Below the pieces are notes generated by a model, which saw only the letters and a list, made by a program, of their open reading frames with translations, had not been told where the DNA came from and did no database searches. A program made the translations under genes and the position numbers. From assembly GCA_002392765.1 (NCBI GenBank), contig DGHT01000008.1:7520-60088 (forward strand): a DNA stretch of 52,569 bases, given 5' to 3'. Positions 8,177 through 16,372 of the stretch are shown piece by piece. The stretch comes from Verrucomicrobia bacterium UBA3841 (GTDB lineage Bacteria; Verrucomicrobiota; Kiritimatiellia; RFP12; UBA1067). The first letter of the stretch is position 1. Each line of letters begins with the position of its first letter.

Positions 8177-9162
8177 AAGATTTCAAAGCGGTTATACTGG
8201 CTGGCGGAAGCGGCGAGAGGTTCTGGCCTCTCTCCACTCCGGAAAGACCGAAGCAGTTTTTGAGCGTTTTCGGAAGCGAAAGCCTCATTCGCCAAAGCGT
8301 GTCGCGCCTCGGCGGGCTTGTCGAACCGGGCGATGTATACATCGTGACGTCAAACGCGCTTGTCGAGGCTACGTGCGCCGAACTTCCGGAAATCCCCGCT
8401 GCGAACGTCGTCGGCGAACCGATGCGTCGCGATACGGGCGCGGCGGTCGCATCCGGCGTGGGGGTCGCGGCCAGGACGGGCGACCCCGTGGTGGGCTTCT
8501 TCTCCAGCGACCAGCTCGTCTCCGACCGTCCGGCTTTCGCCGCGACGATTTCGTCGGCGGCGGGGACCGCCCGCGATTCGGACTGTGTCGTAGTTATCGG
8601 AATAAAGCCCGACTGTCCGTCGACCGCCTTCGGATACGTCGATCCGTCGACGGGCCGATTCGTCGAGAAGCCGGACGCCGCCAGAGCGAAATCCTATCTC
8701 GAGTCGGGGTATTTGTGGAACGCCGGCATGTTCATCGCGAGAGCCTCCGTTTTTCGCGAGGCGTTCCGCAGATTCGCGCCGGGGCTTTCCGTCCTGGCCG
8801 GACCGGAGTTCGCCGCAGGGGATATGGACCGCATCTACCCGGATCTGCCGCGCATTTCGTTCGATTACGCCGTGATGGAACATCTCCCGCAGGGGATGGT
8901 GAAAGTGGTCCCCGGAGATTTCGGATGGGACGATGTCGGCAGCTACGCCGCGTTCGACAAATACTTCCCGCGCGACGGCAGGGGCAACGTGCGCGACGGC
9001 GCGACGACGCTGGTGGACTGCGACGGCAGTATCGCCATATCGAAAGGAGCGCCCGTATCGATGCTCGGCGTGAAGAACCTTGTGGTAGTCTCGACTCCCG
9101 GCGGGGTGCTTGTGGCTGACAAGTCGCGCCTGTCCGAAATGAAACTCCTTTTCCGGAAATGA
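8173..9162 (+). CDS. manC: Mannose-1-phosphate guanylyltransferase
   Basis: The 329-residue product begins with the nucleotidyltransferase signature AVILAGGSGERFWPLS, followed by PKQF. It carries the family motifs FSSDQLV, FVEKPD, WNAGMF and GDFGWDDVGSY. It makes GDP-mannose from mannose-1-phosphate and GTP, the step after ManB. ATG at 8173 is preferred over an upstream in-frame codon because AGGAGA lies about 6 bases before it, the protein then starts just before the signature, and it overlaps the previous stop (ATGA). It is the short monofunctional type without a fused isomerase domain. Confidence 0.93.
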   Translation: MKDFKAVILAGGSGERFWPLSTPERPKQFLSVFGSESLIRQSVSRLGGLVEPGDVYIVTSNALVEATCAELPEIPAANVVGEPMRRDTGAAVASGVGVAARTGDPVVGFFSSDQLVSDRPAFAATISSAAGTARDSDCVVVIGIKPDCPSTAFGYVDPSTGRFVEKPDAARAKSYLESGYLWNAGMFIARASVFREAFRRFAPGLSVLAGPEFAAGDMDRIYPDLPRISFDYAVMEHLPQGMVKVVPGDFGWDDVGSYAAFDKYFPRDGRGNVRDGATTLVDCDGSIAISKGAPVSMLGVKNLVVVSTPGGVLVADKSRLSEMKLLFRK

Positions 9163-9908
9163 CGCCACCCCGCCGCTACAAAGCAGTGATCGCCTACGAC
9201 GGCACGGGGTTCTCCGGCTGGCAGTTCCAAGAGAACGCGCTGGGAATCCAGCAGGTCGTGGAAGAGGCGCTGGAATGGCTCGAGGGAGCGAAGGTCAGGG
9301 TGTACGGAAGCTCCAGAACGGATGCGGGCGTCCACGCGAAAGGGTTTTGCGCGCATTTCTTCCTGACAAAACCGATTCCGCCGGCGAATCTCGTCAGGGC
9401 CATGAATACCAGACTCCCCGGATCCGTCCGCGTGATGCGCGCTTCGTACGCGAAGGACGGATTCGACGCCAGACTGTCCGCCAAAGGCAAGGAGTACCGC
9501 TACAACGTTTACATGGCGGACATCCTCCCGCCGCATCTCTACCCGTACTGGGTGCACTGCCACCGCAAGCTCGATGTGGAGGCGATGCGCAGGGCCGCGG
9601 CGTATTTCGTCGGCAGGCACGACTTCGTTTCGTTCGCCGCGAATCCGAACCGCGTTCTCGAAACGACCGTGCGGAACGTTTTTTCGTTCGACATATCGCG
9701 CAACGGACCGAGAATCGTGTTCAAGGTGAGAGGCGACGGGTTCCTCTACAAGCAGGTAAGGTCGATGGTCGGATTCCTGCTCTCGGTCGGCAAGGGGAAC
9801 GAGCGTCCGGAGGCGGTGAAAGAACTTCTGGAGGCCGCCGCGCCGCGCACCGCAAGGGTCGAAACCGCCCCGTCGCGCGGTCTCTTCCTGTGGAAGGTGT
9901 TCTATTAG
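9159..9908 (+). CDS. truA: tRNA pseudouridine(38-40) synthase TruA
   Basis: The 249-residue product has the TruA catalytic motif SSRTDAGVHA with nucleophile Asp55. Other family blocks are YDGTGFSGWQ near the start, KEYRYN, GRHDFVSFA and GDGFLYKQVRSMVGFLL. TruA isomerises uridines in the tRNA anticodon stem-loop. Length is typical. It overlaps manC by 4 bases and closes this co-directional run. The repeat region begins at the very next base after its stop. Confidence 0.95.
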   Translation: MTPPRRYKAVIAYDGTGFSGWQFQENALGIQQVVEEALEWLEGAKVRVYGSSRTDAGVHAKGFCAHFFLTKPIPPANLVRAMNTRLPGSVRVMRASYAKDGFDARLSAKGKEYRYNVYMADILPPHLYPYWVHCHRKLDVEAMRRAAAYFVGRHDFVSFAANPNRVLETTVRNVFSFDISRNGPRIVFKVRGDGFLYKQVRSMVGFLLSVGKGNERPEAVKELLEAAAPRTARVETAPSRGLFLWKVFY

Positions 9909-10197
9909 CAGCCACCAAGGAGATGGAGCGTCCCGCTCCGTCACTAACCTGGACAGCCACCAAGGAGATGGGTATCCCCCGAGCGGGATGCGCCTGCGAC
10001 GAAGTCGTCAGGTCGGCTGAGCGCAAAGCGCGAACCGCGAAGCGGCCGCAAGGGCCCGCGCGAGCCGCGATAGCGGTGGCTACAGGGGTGCGTCCCGCTC
10101 CGTCACTAACCTGGACAGCCACCAAGGAGATTGAGCGTCCCGCTCCGTCACTAACCTAGACAACCACCAGGGAGATGGAGCGTCCCGCTCCGTCTTC
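9909..10197. repeat. Tandem 45-bp palindromic repeat array with a large inverted-repeat insert
   Basis: Full 45-bp units start at 9909 and 10116, an interrupted unit at 9954 and a partial one at 10161. Each carries CCAAGGAGAT followed by the hairpin GGAGCG-TCC-CGCTCC (or a variant) and, in most, TCACTAACCT. Unit 2 is split by about 120 bases whose ends are near-complementary (GAGCGGGATGCGCCTG at 9981-9996 against 10083-10100), forming a second long stem. No gene is credible here. The same core, read on the other strand as hairpin-ATCTCCTTGG, recurs at 11566 and 42780. Confidence 0.85.
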
Positions 10198-10220
10198 TTG
10201 ACAATGGAAAAAGTGTTCGC

Positions 10221-10267
10221 TAACAGTGCTGTTATTTGTGTTTGTGTCGCGAAAAATATGATATAGT
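10221..10267 (+). promoter_or_regulatory. Promoter and possible operator for the GntR/LacI regulator
   Basis: An extended -10 box TGATATAGT lies at 10259-10267, 28 bases before the regulator's ATG. Upstream is the inverted repeat TAACAG-TG-CTGTTA (10221-10234), a plausible operator for a dimeric regulator such as the one encoded next. A TTGACA at 10198-10203 is too far from this -10 to be its partner. Confidence 0.5.
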
Positions 10268-10295
10268 TGTTGCATAAAAGGGGTCTGCAGATATC

Positions 10296-11387
10296 ATGTC
10301 CGATTCAAAATACAAAGCGCTTGTCGCGATGCTCAAGAAAAACATCTTGGACGGAAAATACGGGAACGAGGGGAGGTTCCCGAGCGTTCGCGCATTGATC
10401 AGGCGCCACGGCCTCTCAAACACGACCGTTCTCCATGCCGTCGACGAACTGGTCCGGCAGGGGCTCGTCTCCCGAAAGCAGGGATGCGGCACATTTGTAT
10501 GCGCGCCGGGCGTGTCGCGGAGCATCGGGCTGATCGTTCCGGGAGTCGCCTGCACCGACTTCTTCCAGCCGATAATAAGCGAAATAAACCAGCTCGCCCG
10601 CTCGAAAGGCTACCAGCTCCATTTCGGCGAGGTGTTCTCCCTCGACCGCGCCGAGCGCATCCGGCAGGTGCGCGAACTCGCGGCGGACTTTGTGAAGAAG
10701 CGTGTTGCGGGCGTAATATACGAGCCTTTGGCCGAGCCGAACGGCAGCGAGGCGAACGAACACATACTGAAAGTGTTCAGGCGTTTTCGCATACCGGTCG
10801 TGTTTATCGACTGCGACATCGTGCCGTTCCCGCAGCGCAGCGGCTACGACGTCGTGGGCGTGAACGACGTGGAGGCCGGCGCGAAGATCGCCCGGCATCT
10901 TGTCGCGGCCGGTGCGAAGAGGATACACTTCCTCATGTGCAGACTGTGTCCGACGACGTTCAAGAACCGCCTGTACGGAGCGGAAGCCGAGTTGATCTGC
11001 GCCGGGAAGTTCAAGAAGGGAAACATCCTTTATGCCGAGGCGGACGACGTCTCGGCGCTCAAGCGGCACATCAGGCGGCACGGCAAGCCGGACGCGTTCG
11101 TGTGCAGCAACGATGCGATAGCGGCGGAATTCAAGCAGACATTGGAGAAGACCGGACTGTCGGTGCCGAAAGACGTCATGCTTACCGGCTTCGCCGACAT
11201 GCCCGTCGCTTCGCTTATGACCCCGACGCTGACGACGATCCGCCAGGAGCGCAGTCAGATGGGCGCGGCCGCGTTCAGACGTCTGCTGGAGCGGATGGCG
11301 AACCCAGATATTCCGGCGTACGAGATGCTCTTCCCCGCGCCTCTTGTCGTGCGCGAATCGACGAAGAAAAAAAAGTTGAAAAGTTGA
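10296..11387 (+). CDS. GntR-type DNA-binding / LacI-type sensor transcription regulator
   Basis: The 363-residue product joins an N-terminal GntR winged helix-turn-helix (about residues 5-70, with FPSVRALIRRHGLSNTTV and GLVSRKQGCGTFV) to a LacI/periplasmic-binding-like sensor (about 75-355, with SIGLIVPG, VVFIDCD, GVNDVEAGAKIARHL, FVCSNDAIA and TTIRQERSQMGAAA). AraR-type regulators have this layout and release DNA on binding a sugar. The position upstream of the fucosidase and the other hydrolases suggests it controls them, probably sensing a sugar from the same glycan. Its 3' end runs into an 8-bp tandem repeat. Confidence 0.85.
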   Translation: MSDSKYKALVAMLKKNILDGKYGNEGRFPSVRALIRRHGLSNTTVLHAVDELVRQGLVSRKQGCGTFVCAPGVSRSIGLIVPGVACTDFFQPIISEINQLARSKGYQLHFGEVFSLDRAERIRQVRELAADFVKKRVAGVIYEPLAEPNGSEANEHILKVFRRFRIPVVFIDCDIVPFPQRSGYDVVGVNDVEAGAKIARHLVAAGAKRIHFLMCRLCPTTFKNRLYGAEAELICAGKFKKGNILYAEADDVSALKRHIRRHGKPDAFVCSNDAIAAEFKQTLEKTGLSVPKDVMLTGFADMPVASLMTPTLTTIRQERSQMGAAAFRRLLERMANPDIPAYEMLFPAPLVVRESTKKKKLKS

Positions 11388-11406
11388 AAGGTTGAAAAGT
11401 TGAAAG
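11375..11406 (+). repeat. 8-bp tandem repeat GTTGAAAR x4
   Basis: Four head-to-tail copies of GTTGAAAA or GTTGAAAG span the last codons of the regulator and the approach to the fucosidase gene. The repeat supplies the lysine-rich C-terminus of the regulator (KKKKLKS). Confidence 0.85.
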
Positions 11407-11408
11407 GT

Positions 11409-11627
11409 ATTGTGAAAATGTGCAATTGTGAAAATCGGAGGACTTCAGACTTGGGACACCAGACTTCAGTTGTCAGAAGTCGGAAGTCCGAAGTTCTGAG
11501 ACTGGTAACATTGGCTGTTTCCATATTTGCATATTTCCACAATTATGCAGTTGAATATTCTGACGCGGCGAGACGCCGCATCTCCTTGGGTCCGGACGCG
11601 CAAGTAGACGCACCGTCCCGGTGCGTC
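11409..11627. repeat. Repeat mosaic forming the 5' end of the fucosidase gene
   Basis: Three pieces are visible. A near-perfect terminal inverted repeat (ATTGTGAAAATGTGCAATT at 11409-11427 against 11525-11543, 16 of 19 matching) encloses degenerate ACTTCAGA/AAGTCGGAAGTC repeats. Next comes a hairpin followed by ATCTCCTTGG (11566-11589), the family also seen at 9909 and 42780. Last is the perfect hairpin GACGCACC-GTCCC-GGTGCGTC (11607-11627). All of it is read through in frame with the enzyme. Confidence 0.7.
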
Positions 11628-13004
11628 CAGCCGCGCCGTCTTTTCGACGAGACGCCGGCGCAGAAGGCCGAGCGGCTTTCGTGGTGGACGCATGACCGCT
11701 TCGGGATGTTCATCCACTTCGGGCTATACTCCCTGCGTGCGCGCGGCGAATGGCAGAAGATGCACGAGCAGGTCAGCGAAGAGAAATACGACGACTACTT
11801 CAAGAACTTCAACCCCGATCTCTTCGACGCGAAGGAGTGGGCGAAATACGCGAAAGCCGCTGGCATGAAGTACGCCGTCCTCACGGCAAAGCACCACGAG
11901 GGCTTCTGCCTGTGGGATACGAAGTTCACGGAATACAAGATAACCAACACCGCCTTCAGGCGCGACCTCGTCCGCGAGTTCTGTGACGCCTTCCGCGCCG
12001 AGGGGATCCGTGTGGGTCTCTACTACTCGCTTCTCGACTGGAACCACCCCGACTACACCATCGACGCGCGCCATCCGCGCCTTCCGCCCGGGTGCAAGCC
12101 GTGCGATCCTTCGGAAACGATCGGTGGCGAGGAGACTTGGAAGCGCATCAACGCCGGAAAGGACATGAACCGCTACCGCAAGTTCATGAAGGATCAGGTC
12201 GGTGAGCTCTTGACCAACTACGGGCGAATCGACATCGTCTGGTTCGACTTCACCTATCCGAACGACGGCGGACACGGAAAGACTGCCGAGGACTGGGATT
12301 CGGAAGGACTCCTCAAATACGCGCGTAGCCTCCAGCCGTGGATAATCGTCGACAACCGACTCGGGCTCACCGACACGGCGGACGGCTGGGATTTCGTGAC
12401 GCCCGAGCAGTTCCAGGTCGAGAAGTGGCCGACGGTGAACGGCGAGCGCGTAGCGTGGGAGACGTGCCAGACGCTTTCCGGCAGCTGGGGTTACGCCCGC
12501 GACGAAATGACGTGGAAGGATTCCGCGAACGTCCTTTCGATCCTCATACATTCCGTCTCGAAGGGCGGCAACATGATCCTGAACGTCGGCCCGACCGGGC
12601 GCGGACGCTTCGACTCGCGTGCCGTCGGCCACATGAAGGACATCGCGGACTGGATGGACCTCAACTCGCGCTCGATCTACGGCTGCACCGAAGCGCCGGA
12701 GAAATTCGCCGCTCCGCCCGGCACGATTCTCACGTACAATCCCGAAACACGTCGCCTCTACATCCATCTCATCTCCTATCCCGGCTCGCGCCTTGCTTGT
12801 CCGTTCGGCGACGAGGTCGCTTACGCGCAGTTCTTGCACGACGCCTCGGAGATTCCTCTCGAGTGTCACGGCGGCAGCGTGGAGCACAAGCAGAACTTCT
12901 ACGAAACCGGCTGCGAGGGCGCATCTTATTTCACCCTCCCCGCCGTCAAACCCAATGTCCTCATCCCCGTAATCGAGGTGATGCTGAAGGACAAGAGAAA
13001 ATGA
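11418..13004 (+). CDS. GH29 alpha-L-fucosidase with repeat-derived N-terminus
   Basis: From about residue 80 the product is a GH29 enzyme: WWTHDRFGMFIHFGLYS, KYAVLTAKHHEGFCLWD, GLYYSLLDW, the nucleophile region IDIVWFDF (Asp277 from this start) and GGNMILNVGPTGRG. These enzymes release terminal alpha-L-fucose with retention. The 70 or so residues before the domain are encoded by repeats and look unlike normal protein, apart from one hydrophobic stretch (LVTLAVSIFAYF) that might act as an export signal. The start is uncertain: ATG 11418 is used, TTG 11400 is in frame, and no strong ribosome-binding site is present. Confidence 0.85.
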   Translation: MCNCENRRTSDLGHQTSVVRSRKSEVLRLVTLAVSIFAYFHNYAVEYSDAARRRISLGPDAQVDAPSRCVQPRRLFDETPAQKAERLSWWTHDRFGMFIHFGLYSLRARGEWQKMHEQVSEEKYDDYFKNFNPDLFDAKEWAKYAKAAGMKYAVLTAKHHEGFCLWDTKFTEYKITNTAFRRDLVREFCDAFRAEGIRVGLYYSLLDWNHPDYTIDARHPRLPPGCKPCDPSETIGGEETWKRINAGKDMNRYRKFMKDQVGELLTNYGRIDIVWFDFTYPNDGGHGKTAEDWDSEGLLKYARSLQPWIIVDNRLGLTDTADGWDFVTPEQFQVEKWPTVNGERVAWETCQTLSGSWGYARDEMTWKDSANVLSILIHSVSKGGNMILNVGPTGRGRFDSRAVGHMKDIADWMDLNSRSIYGCTEAPEKFAAPPGTILTYNPETRRLYIHLISYPGSRLACPFGDEVAYAQFLHDASEIPLECHGGSVEHKQNFYETGCEGASYFTLPAVKPNVLIPVIEVMLKDKRK

Positions 13005-13006
13005 TG

Positions 13007-14182
13007 CTACAGAAGCGCGAGTTCTTTCATCAGGAGCTCAATGCTCTTGAAATTGAAATAGCCGGCAGTCTTGCCATTTGGCAAGTTGTCGCCGGAGTAG
13101 ATGACGTTTTGGCTCGCGATGTCTGGAATGTCCTTCGCCAGTTTGCCCATGTTCTTGGTGAAATCGGCGGAATAGCTGGCAGATGCCTTTATCTCGAAAA
13201 GATGGAGTTTTCTTCCCTGCTCCGCGACAAGATCCACCTCTGTTCCGCTCCTGTCGCGTATGAAATACAGGTCTGGCGGAAGCCCCCTGTTCAGTTTGGC
13301 CTTGAACGCCTCCATGACGACCATGTTCTCGAAGATTGCGCCGAAAAGCGGGTCTCTGACAATCTGGGATTCTTCGCGGATTCCAAGAAGGTGCGTCAGC
13401 ATGCCGACGTCGGTGAAATAGATTTTTGGCGCTTTCACGAAACGCTTGCCGAAGTTCCTGTAGTAGCAGGGGAGTGTGGTTATTATGAAGCATGCCTCGA
13501 GAACGGAAATCCAGTTCTTGACGGTGGGCACGCTTACGCCGATGTCGTTTGCGATGGACTGGCAGTTTACGAGCTGCCCTGCGCGCCCTGCAAGTATGCG
13601 GAGAAAGATGTCGAATTCGCGTCGGTTTTTGATGTTCGCAATTTGGTTGACATCTCGCTCGACGTAGGTGGCAAGGTAGTTTTCGTATACGTCGAATGGT
13701 GCGAGCCCCTCGTTGTAGAGTCGCGGCATGAATCCGTTGTGCATATACAATTCTCGCGTATAGTCGATGTTTTCCTTCGCCAGTTCTGCTATGGAGAGGG
13801 GAAGCAGCGTTGTGATGGCGACGCGTCCGGCGAGAGACTGGGACAGTCCTTCCTTGAGGCGCGGCTGCTGCGATCCTGTAAGGATGAACATTCCCTTTTG
13901 TCCAGGCTTTTCATCCACCATGACTTGTATCCGGCTGAGAAGTTCAGGCACACGCTGCACTTCGTCGATAATGATCGGCGCGGGATGGTTGCGGAAGAAC
14001 GAAGCACCATCGGTTGTCGCCTCGCGACGGGTGTCCGGGTTTTCGAGGTTGAGATACTCATAACCGGGAAACACAGTCCGCGCAAGCGTAGTCTTGCCGG
14101 ATTGACGCGGCCCGGTGATGGAAACCACCGGAAAGCACTTTGCCATTCGGGTTACATATTCGGTCGCAATTCGCTGTATCAT
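13007..14182 (-). CDS. AAA ATPase with DUF4143 domain
   Basis: The 391-residue product has a Walker A motif (GPRQSGKTT), Walker B (PIIIDEVQRVP), a sensor stretch (ILTGSQQPRL) and a C-terminal DUF4143 region (FTDVGMLTHLLGI, then FENMVVMEAF and TEVDLVAEQGRKLHLFEIKAS, which is PD-(D/E)xK-like). Proteins of this kind are common in anaerobes, often as scattered accessory genes of unknown function. GGAGAG just upstream fixes ATG 14182 over an earlier in-frame codon. It converges on the fucosidase gene with a 2-base gap. Two more distantly related copies lie at 25798 and 27351. Confidence 0.88.
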   Translation of the reverse strand: MIQRIATEYVTRMAKCFPVVSITGPRQSGKTTLARTVFPGYEYLNLENPDTRREATTDGASFFRNHPAPIIIDEVQRVPELLSRIQVMVDEKPGQKGMFILTGSQQPRLKEGLSQSLAGRVAITTLLPLSIAELAKENIDYTRELYMHNGFMPRLYNEGLAPFDVYENYLATYVERDVNQIANIKNRREFDIFLRILAGRAGQLVNCQSIANDIGVSVPTVKNWISVLEACFIITTLPCYYRNFGKRFVKAPKIYFTDVGMLTHLLGIREESQIVRDPLFGAIFENMVVMEAFKAKLNRGLPPDLYFIRDRSGTEVDLVAEQGRKLHLFEIKASASYSADFTKNMGKLAKDIPDIASQNVIYSGDNLPNGKTAGYFNFKSIELLMKELALL

Positions 14183-14211
14183 GAAGTCTCTCCTTATTCT
14201 TCTCGGCACAT

Positions 14212-14220
14212 ATTATACCA
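14212..14220 (-). promoter_or_regulatory. Extended -10 promoter for the DUF4143 ATPase gene
   Basis: On the minus strand the sequence reads TGGTATAAT, a TGn-extended -10 box, 29 bases upstream of the ATG. No good -35 box is seen at the usual distance. Confidence 0.5.
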
Positions 14221-14226
14221 AAAAAC

Positions 14227-14263
14227 TTCGGCTGATTTAAAGTACAACTTTAAAATAGCCGAA
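14227..14263. repeat. 17-bp inverted repeat between divergent genes
   Basis: TTCGGCTGATTTAAAGT and its near-complement (15 of 17 matching) are separated by only 3 bases. It overlaps the region upstream of the minus-strand -10 box. It could be an operator, a terminator for readthrough, or a small mobile-element relic. Confidence 0.6.
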
Positions 14264-14310
14264 AAATCTCGTTGTTCCATCGAAAAATGTGATTCGTTAA
14301 GGAGGTCGGC

Positions 14311-14352
14311 ATGATGGCGCAACTACACGATCTACACGTTCTACACGGCTAA
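14311..14352 (+). CDS. Possible 13-residue leader peptide
   Basis: A perfect AAGGAGG (14299-14305) lies 5 bases before ATG, followed by MMAQLHDLHVLHG and TAA. The peptide is built on a CTACACGNT repeat giving LH-x three times. It ends 30 bases before the next gene. It may act as a translated leader that affects downstream expression, or the strong ribosome-binding site may be accidental. Confidence 0.35.
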   Translation: MMAQLHDLHVLHG

Positions 14353-14382
14353 AACAACAAAAACAAACTAAGGAAAAAGAAA

Positions 14383-16359
14383 ATGAAAAAGATACAACTC
14401 GGATTCAGTCGGCTCGTCGCGGCCGCCATCGCCCTGTTCGCGGCGGGCGCTGCGGCATTGTCCTCGTCGGCAGCGACGCTCTACACAAACACGTGGGCGA
14501 ACACGGCGGGAGTCGGGACGGTGAAGAACTGGGGCGACGCCGCCAACTGGTCTGTCACCTACGAACCTGACGTGACGCCGCCCGCCTCGGCCGTGCCAAC
14601 GGACGAGAGTTTCGTGAAGCTCCAGAGCAATGCGAGCATTACGCTCCAACCGGGCGACGATTATTCGGTTGGACAGACCTATTTCCTTGCTGGGATGACA
14701 TGGAAGACGCTCAATATGGAAATCCCAACGGGATCCCGGCTGTCGCTGGTCGGCTCGGACAACTCGTCGTATCTTGGAGTTGGCACTGCATGGCAGGACG
14801 GTGTCGTCAACAATAGTGTGAAGATTGATGTCAACGGCGGCGAGCTGGTCGTCGGACAATCCCTTCTCAGCATGCGGCCGAACATGGTTAACGCGAGCAG
14901 CAAAGGCTACAACTGGATCCAGATCCGCAACGGCGGCAAGCTGTCGATGGAGGATGGTTCGACCCTTCGTCTGTGGGGAGGTCGGTCGGACAACTCGTCT
15001 GGCATGGGCATCTACACCAACATCGTCGATGTGCTCGAAGACTCGACACTGGAACTGAACGGCAGCGCCGTGATAGCGATGGGCGCGAACATAAACCGAA
15101 ACAATCCGCACGCAGGCGGCTCGTACTTTGGCGCTGGATGGGTGAACGTGAAGGGAGGAACCCTGACGGCGACGAATTCGACGTTCGAAGCGCCGATCCT
15201 CATGGCGACCAGCATGTCCACGGGCATGGGGGCCTTTCTCAACGTGACCGACGGTGGCAAGGTCAATCTGGGCGGGAAGCGTCTATATGTCATGTCGAAG
15301 AACACGAACATCGTCTATGTCGCGTCGGGCGGCGTCATCTCCAACTTTACGTATTATGTCCAGCAAGGCGGCGGCACGGGAGCGCAATACCACAATATGA
15401 TCGACATTGACGGCGGCAAGGTCTTCATGACCGATTGCAGCTTCATGCGGGCGGATGCAACCCCCGGAACGGTTGCCCGCGCCACCTTCCGGATCCACGG
15501 CGGCGACTCGATTCTCGATGTTGACAACTGGAAGTGGGGGATGGGCACCGCCAATTACTCTTCAACGCCACCGATTTTTGCCGACTTCCGGCTGAAGGCG
15601 CACACCGCCCGCGACGCCGATTTCGCCGTCCGCCCGATTCGCACTCGCACGGCGGTGTGGGATGGCGCCCACGGCGGCACTGCCAACAAGAACGTCCACG
15701 GCATCTACCGTCTTTCGCCCGATGGTGGATTACAACTCATTCACAAAGATTCTTTTGAATTGCTTTGCCGCGCAAACGATGGTCAGGGCTATTATGAGTT
15801 CACAGGCACTTATGGCGGCGTGATCGGCAACGAGATGTGGGCGACGAACTGCACACGCCTGACCCAAGACAGCGCGTTGAATGCATACGTGGATGCTGGT
15901 TCCGCCTACGTCTTCCAGGTGTTGCTGAAGGACGAGGCGAAGCTGACGGACGGCGTGGAGCTGGCGCAGCCGAAGCCGCGCGCGTGGCTACAGCTTCCGT
16001 CGTTCACGGCAAAGCAGATAGATATCAGGAAGACGGAGCGGGTCTCCGTTCGTCTTGACCTGATCGCGCCGGAGGGCGGCTCGCTCGACCTCGACGGAGT
16101 AGTCGCGAAAATGCGCGAAGAGGGCGGACAGAACGCCTACGCCGACGACAGCGTGGCGGGCTACAACGTGCGCGTCGATCTGCCGATGAACGAACTCGCG
16201 GCGGGGACGGGCGACGACAAGATCATCATGGACTTCGTTTCGTGCGAGACTTACGGCCAGGCGTTCGGAGCGCAGCCGATGACGACGAATGCGCTCATCC
16301 GCGCCGCGACGTGCGAGACGGTGTCTAAGCAGCATGGCTTTATTCTCATCGTGAATTAA
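14383..16359 (+). CDS. Secreted beta-solenoid-like protein of unknown function
   Basis: The 658-residue product starts with a clear Sec signal peptide (MKKIQLGFSRLVAAAIALFAAGAAALSS). The middle contains repeating strand-turn units rich in Gly and Asn with the theme I-D-V-N-G-G-x-L-x-V (for example VDVLEDSTLELNGSAVIAMG, WVNVKGGTLTATNS, FLNVTDGGKVNLGG and IDIDGGKVFMTD). This is typical of extracellular parallel beta-helix or autotransporter-passenger-like proteins. No beta-barrel domain or sorting signal is recognisable at the C-terminus. It precedes the double GH5 gene by 13 bases, so it may bind or display glycan at the cell surface. No enzymatic motif is seen. Confidence 0.7.
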   Translation: MKKIQLGFSRLVAAAIALFAAGAAALSSSAATLYTNTWANTAGVGTVKNWGDAANWSVTYEPDVTPPASAVPTDESFVKLQSNASITLQPGDDYSVGQTYFLAGMTWKTLNMEIPTGSRLSLVGSDNSSYLGVGTAWQDGVVNNSVKIDVNGGELVVGQSLLSMRPNMVNASSKGYNWIQIRNGGKLSMEDGSTLRLWGGRSDNSSGMGIYTNIVDVLEDSTLELNGSAVIAMGANINRNNPHAGGSYFGAGWVNVKGGTLTATNSTFEAPILMATSMSTGMGAFLNVTDGGKVNLGGKRLYVMSKNTNIVYVASGGVISNFTYYVQQGGGTGAQYHNMIDIDGGKVFMTDCSFMRADATPGTVARATFRIHGGDSILDVDNWKWGMGTANYSSTPPIFADFRLKAHTARDADFAVRPIRTRTAVWDGAHGGTANKNVHGIYRLSPDGGLQLIHKDSFELLCRANDGQGYYEFTGTYGGVIGNEMWATNCTRLTQDSALNAYVDAGSAYVFQVLLKDEAKLTDGVELAQPKPRAWLQLPSFTAKQIDIRKTERVSVRLDLIAPEGGSLDLDGVVAKMREEGGQNAYADDSVAGYNVRVDLPMNELAAGTGDDKIIMDFVSCETYGQAFGAQPMTTNALIRAATCETVSKQHGFILIVN

Positions 16360-16372
16360 GGGAGATATGTCA

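Noticed and set aside
9909..10197. CRISPR array
   Set aside because: The units abut without spacers, contain internal hairpins, and there are no cas genes nearby.
10198..10226. TTGACA with TAACAG as the promoter of the regulator gene
   Set aside because: The spacing is fine, but the -10 is poor, and a perfect extended -10-like box lies closer to the gene.
12338..14314. A 658-codon plus-strand frame overlapping the fucosidase and ATPase genes
   Set aside because: It runs out of frame over GH29 and antisense to a clear AAA ATPase; no family motif is seen.
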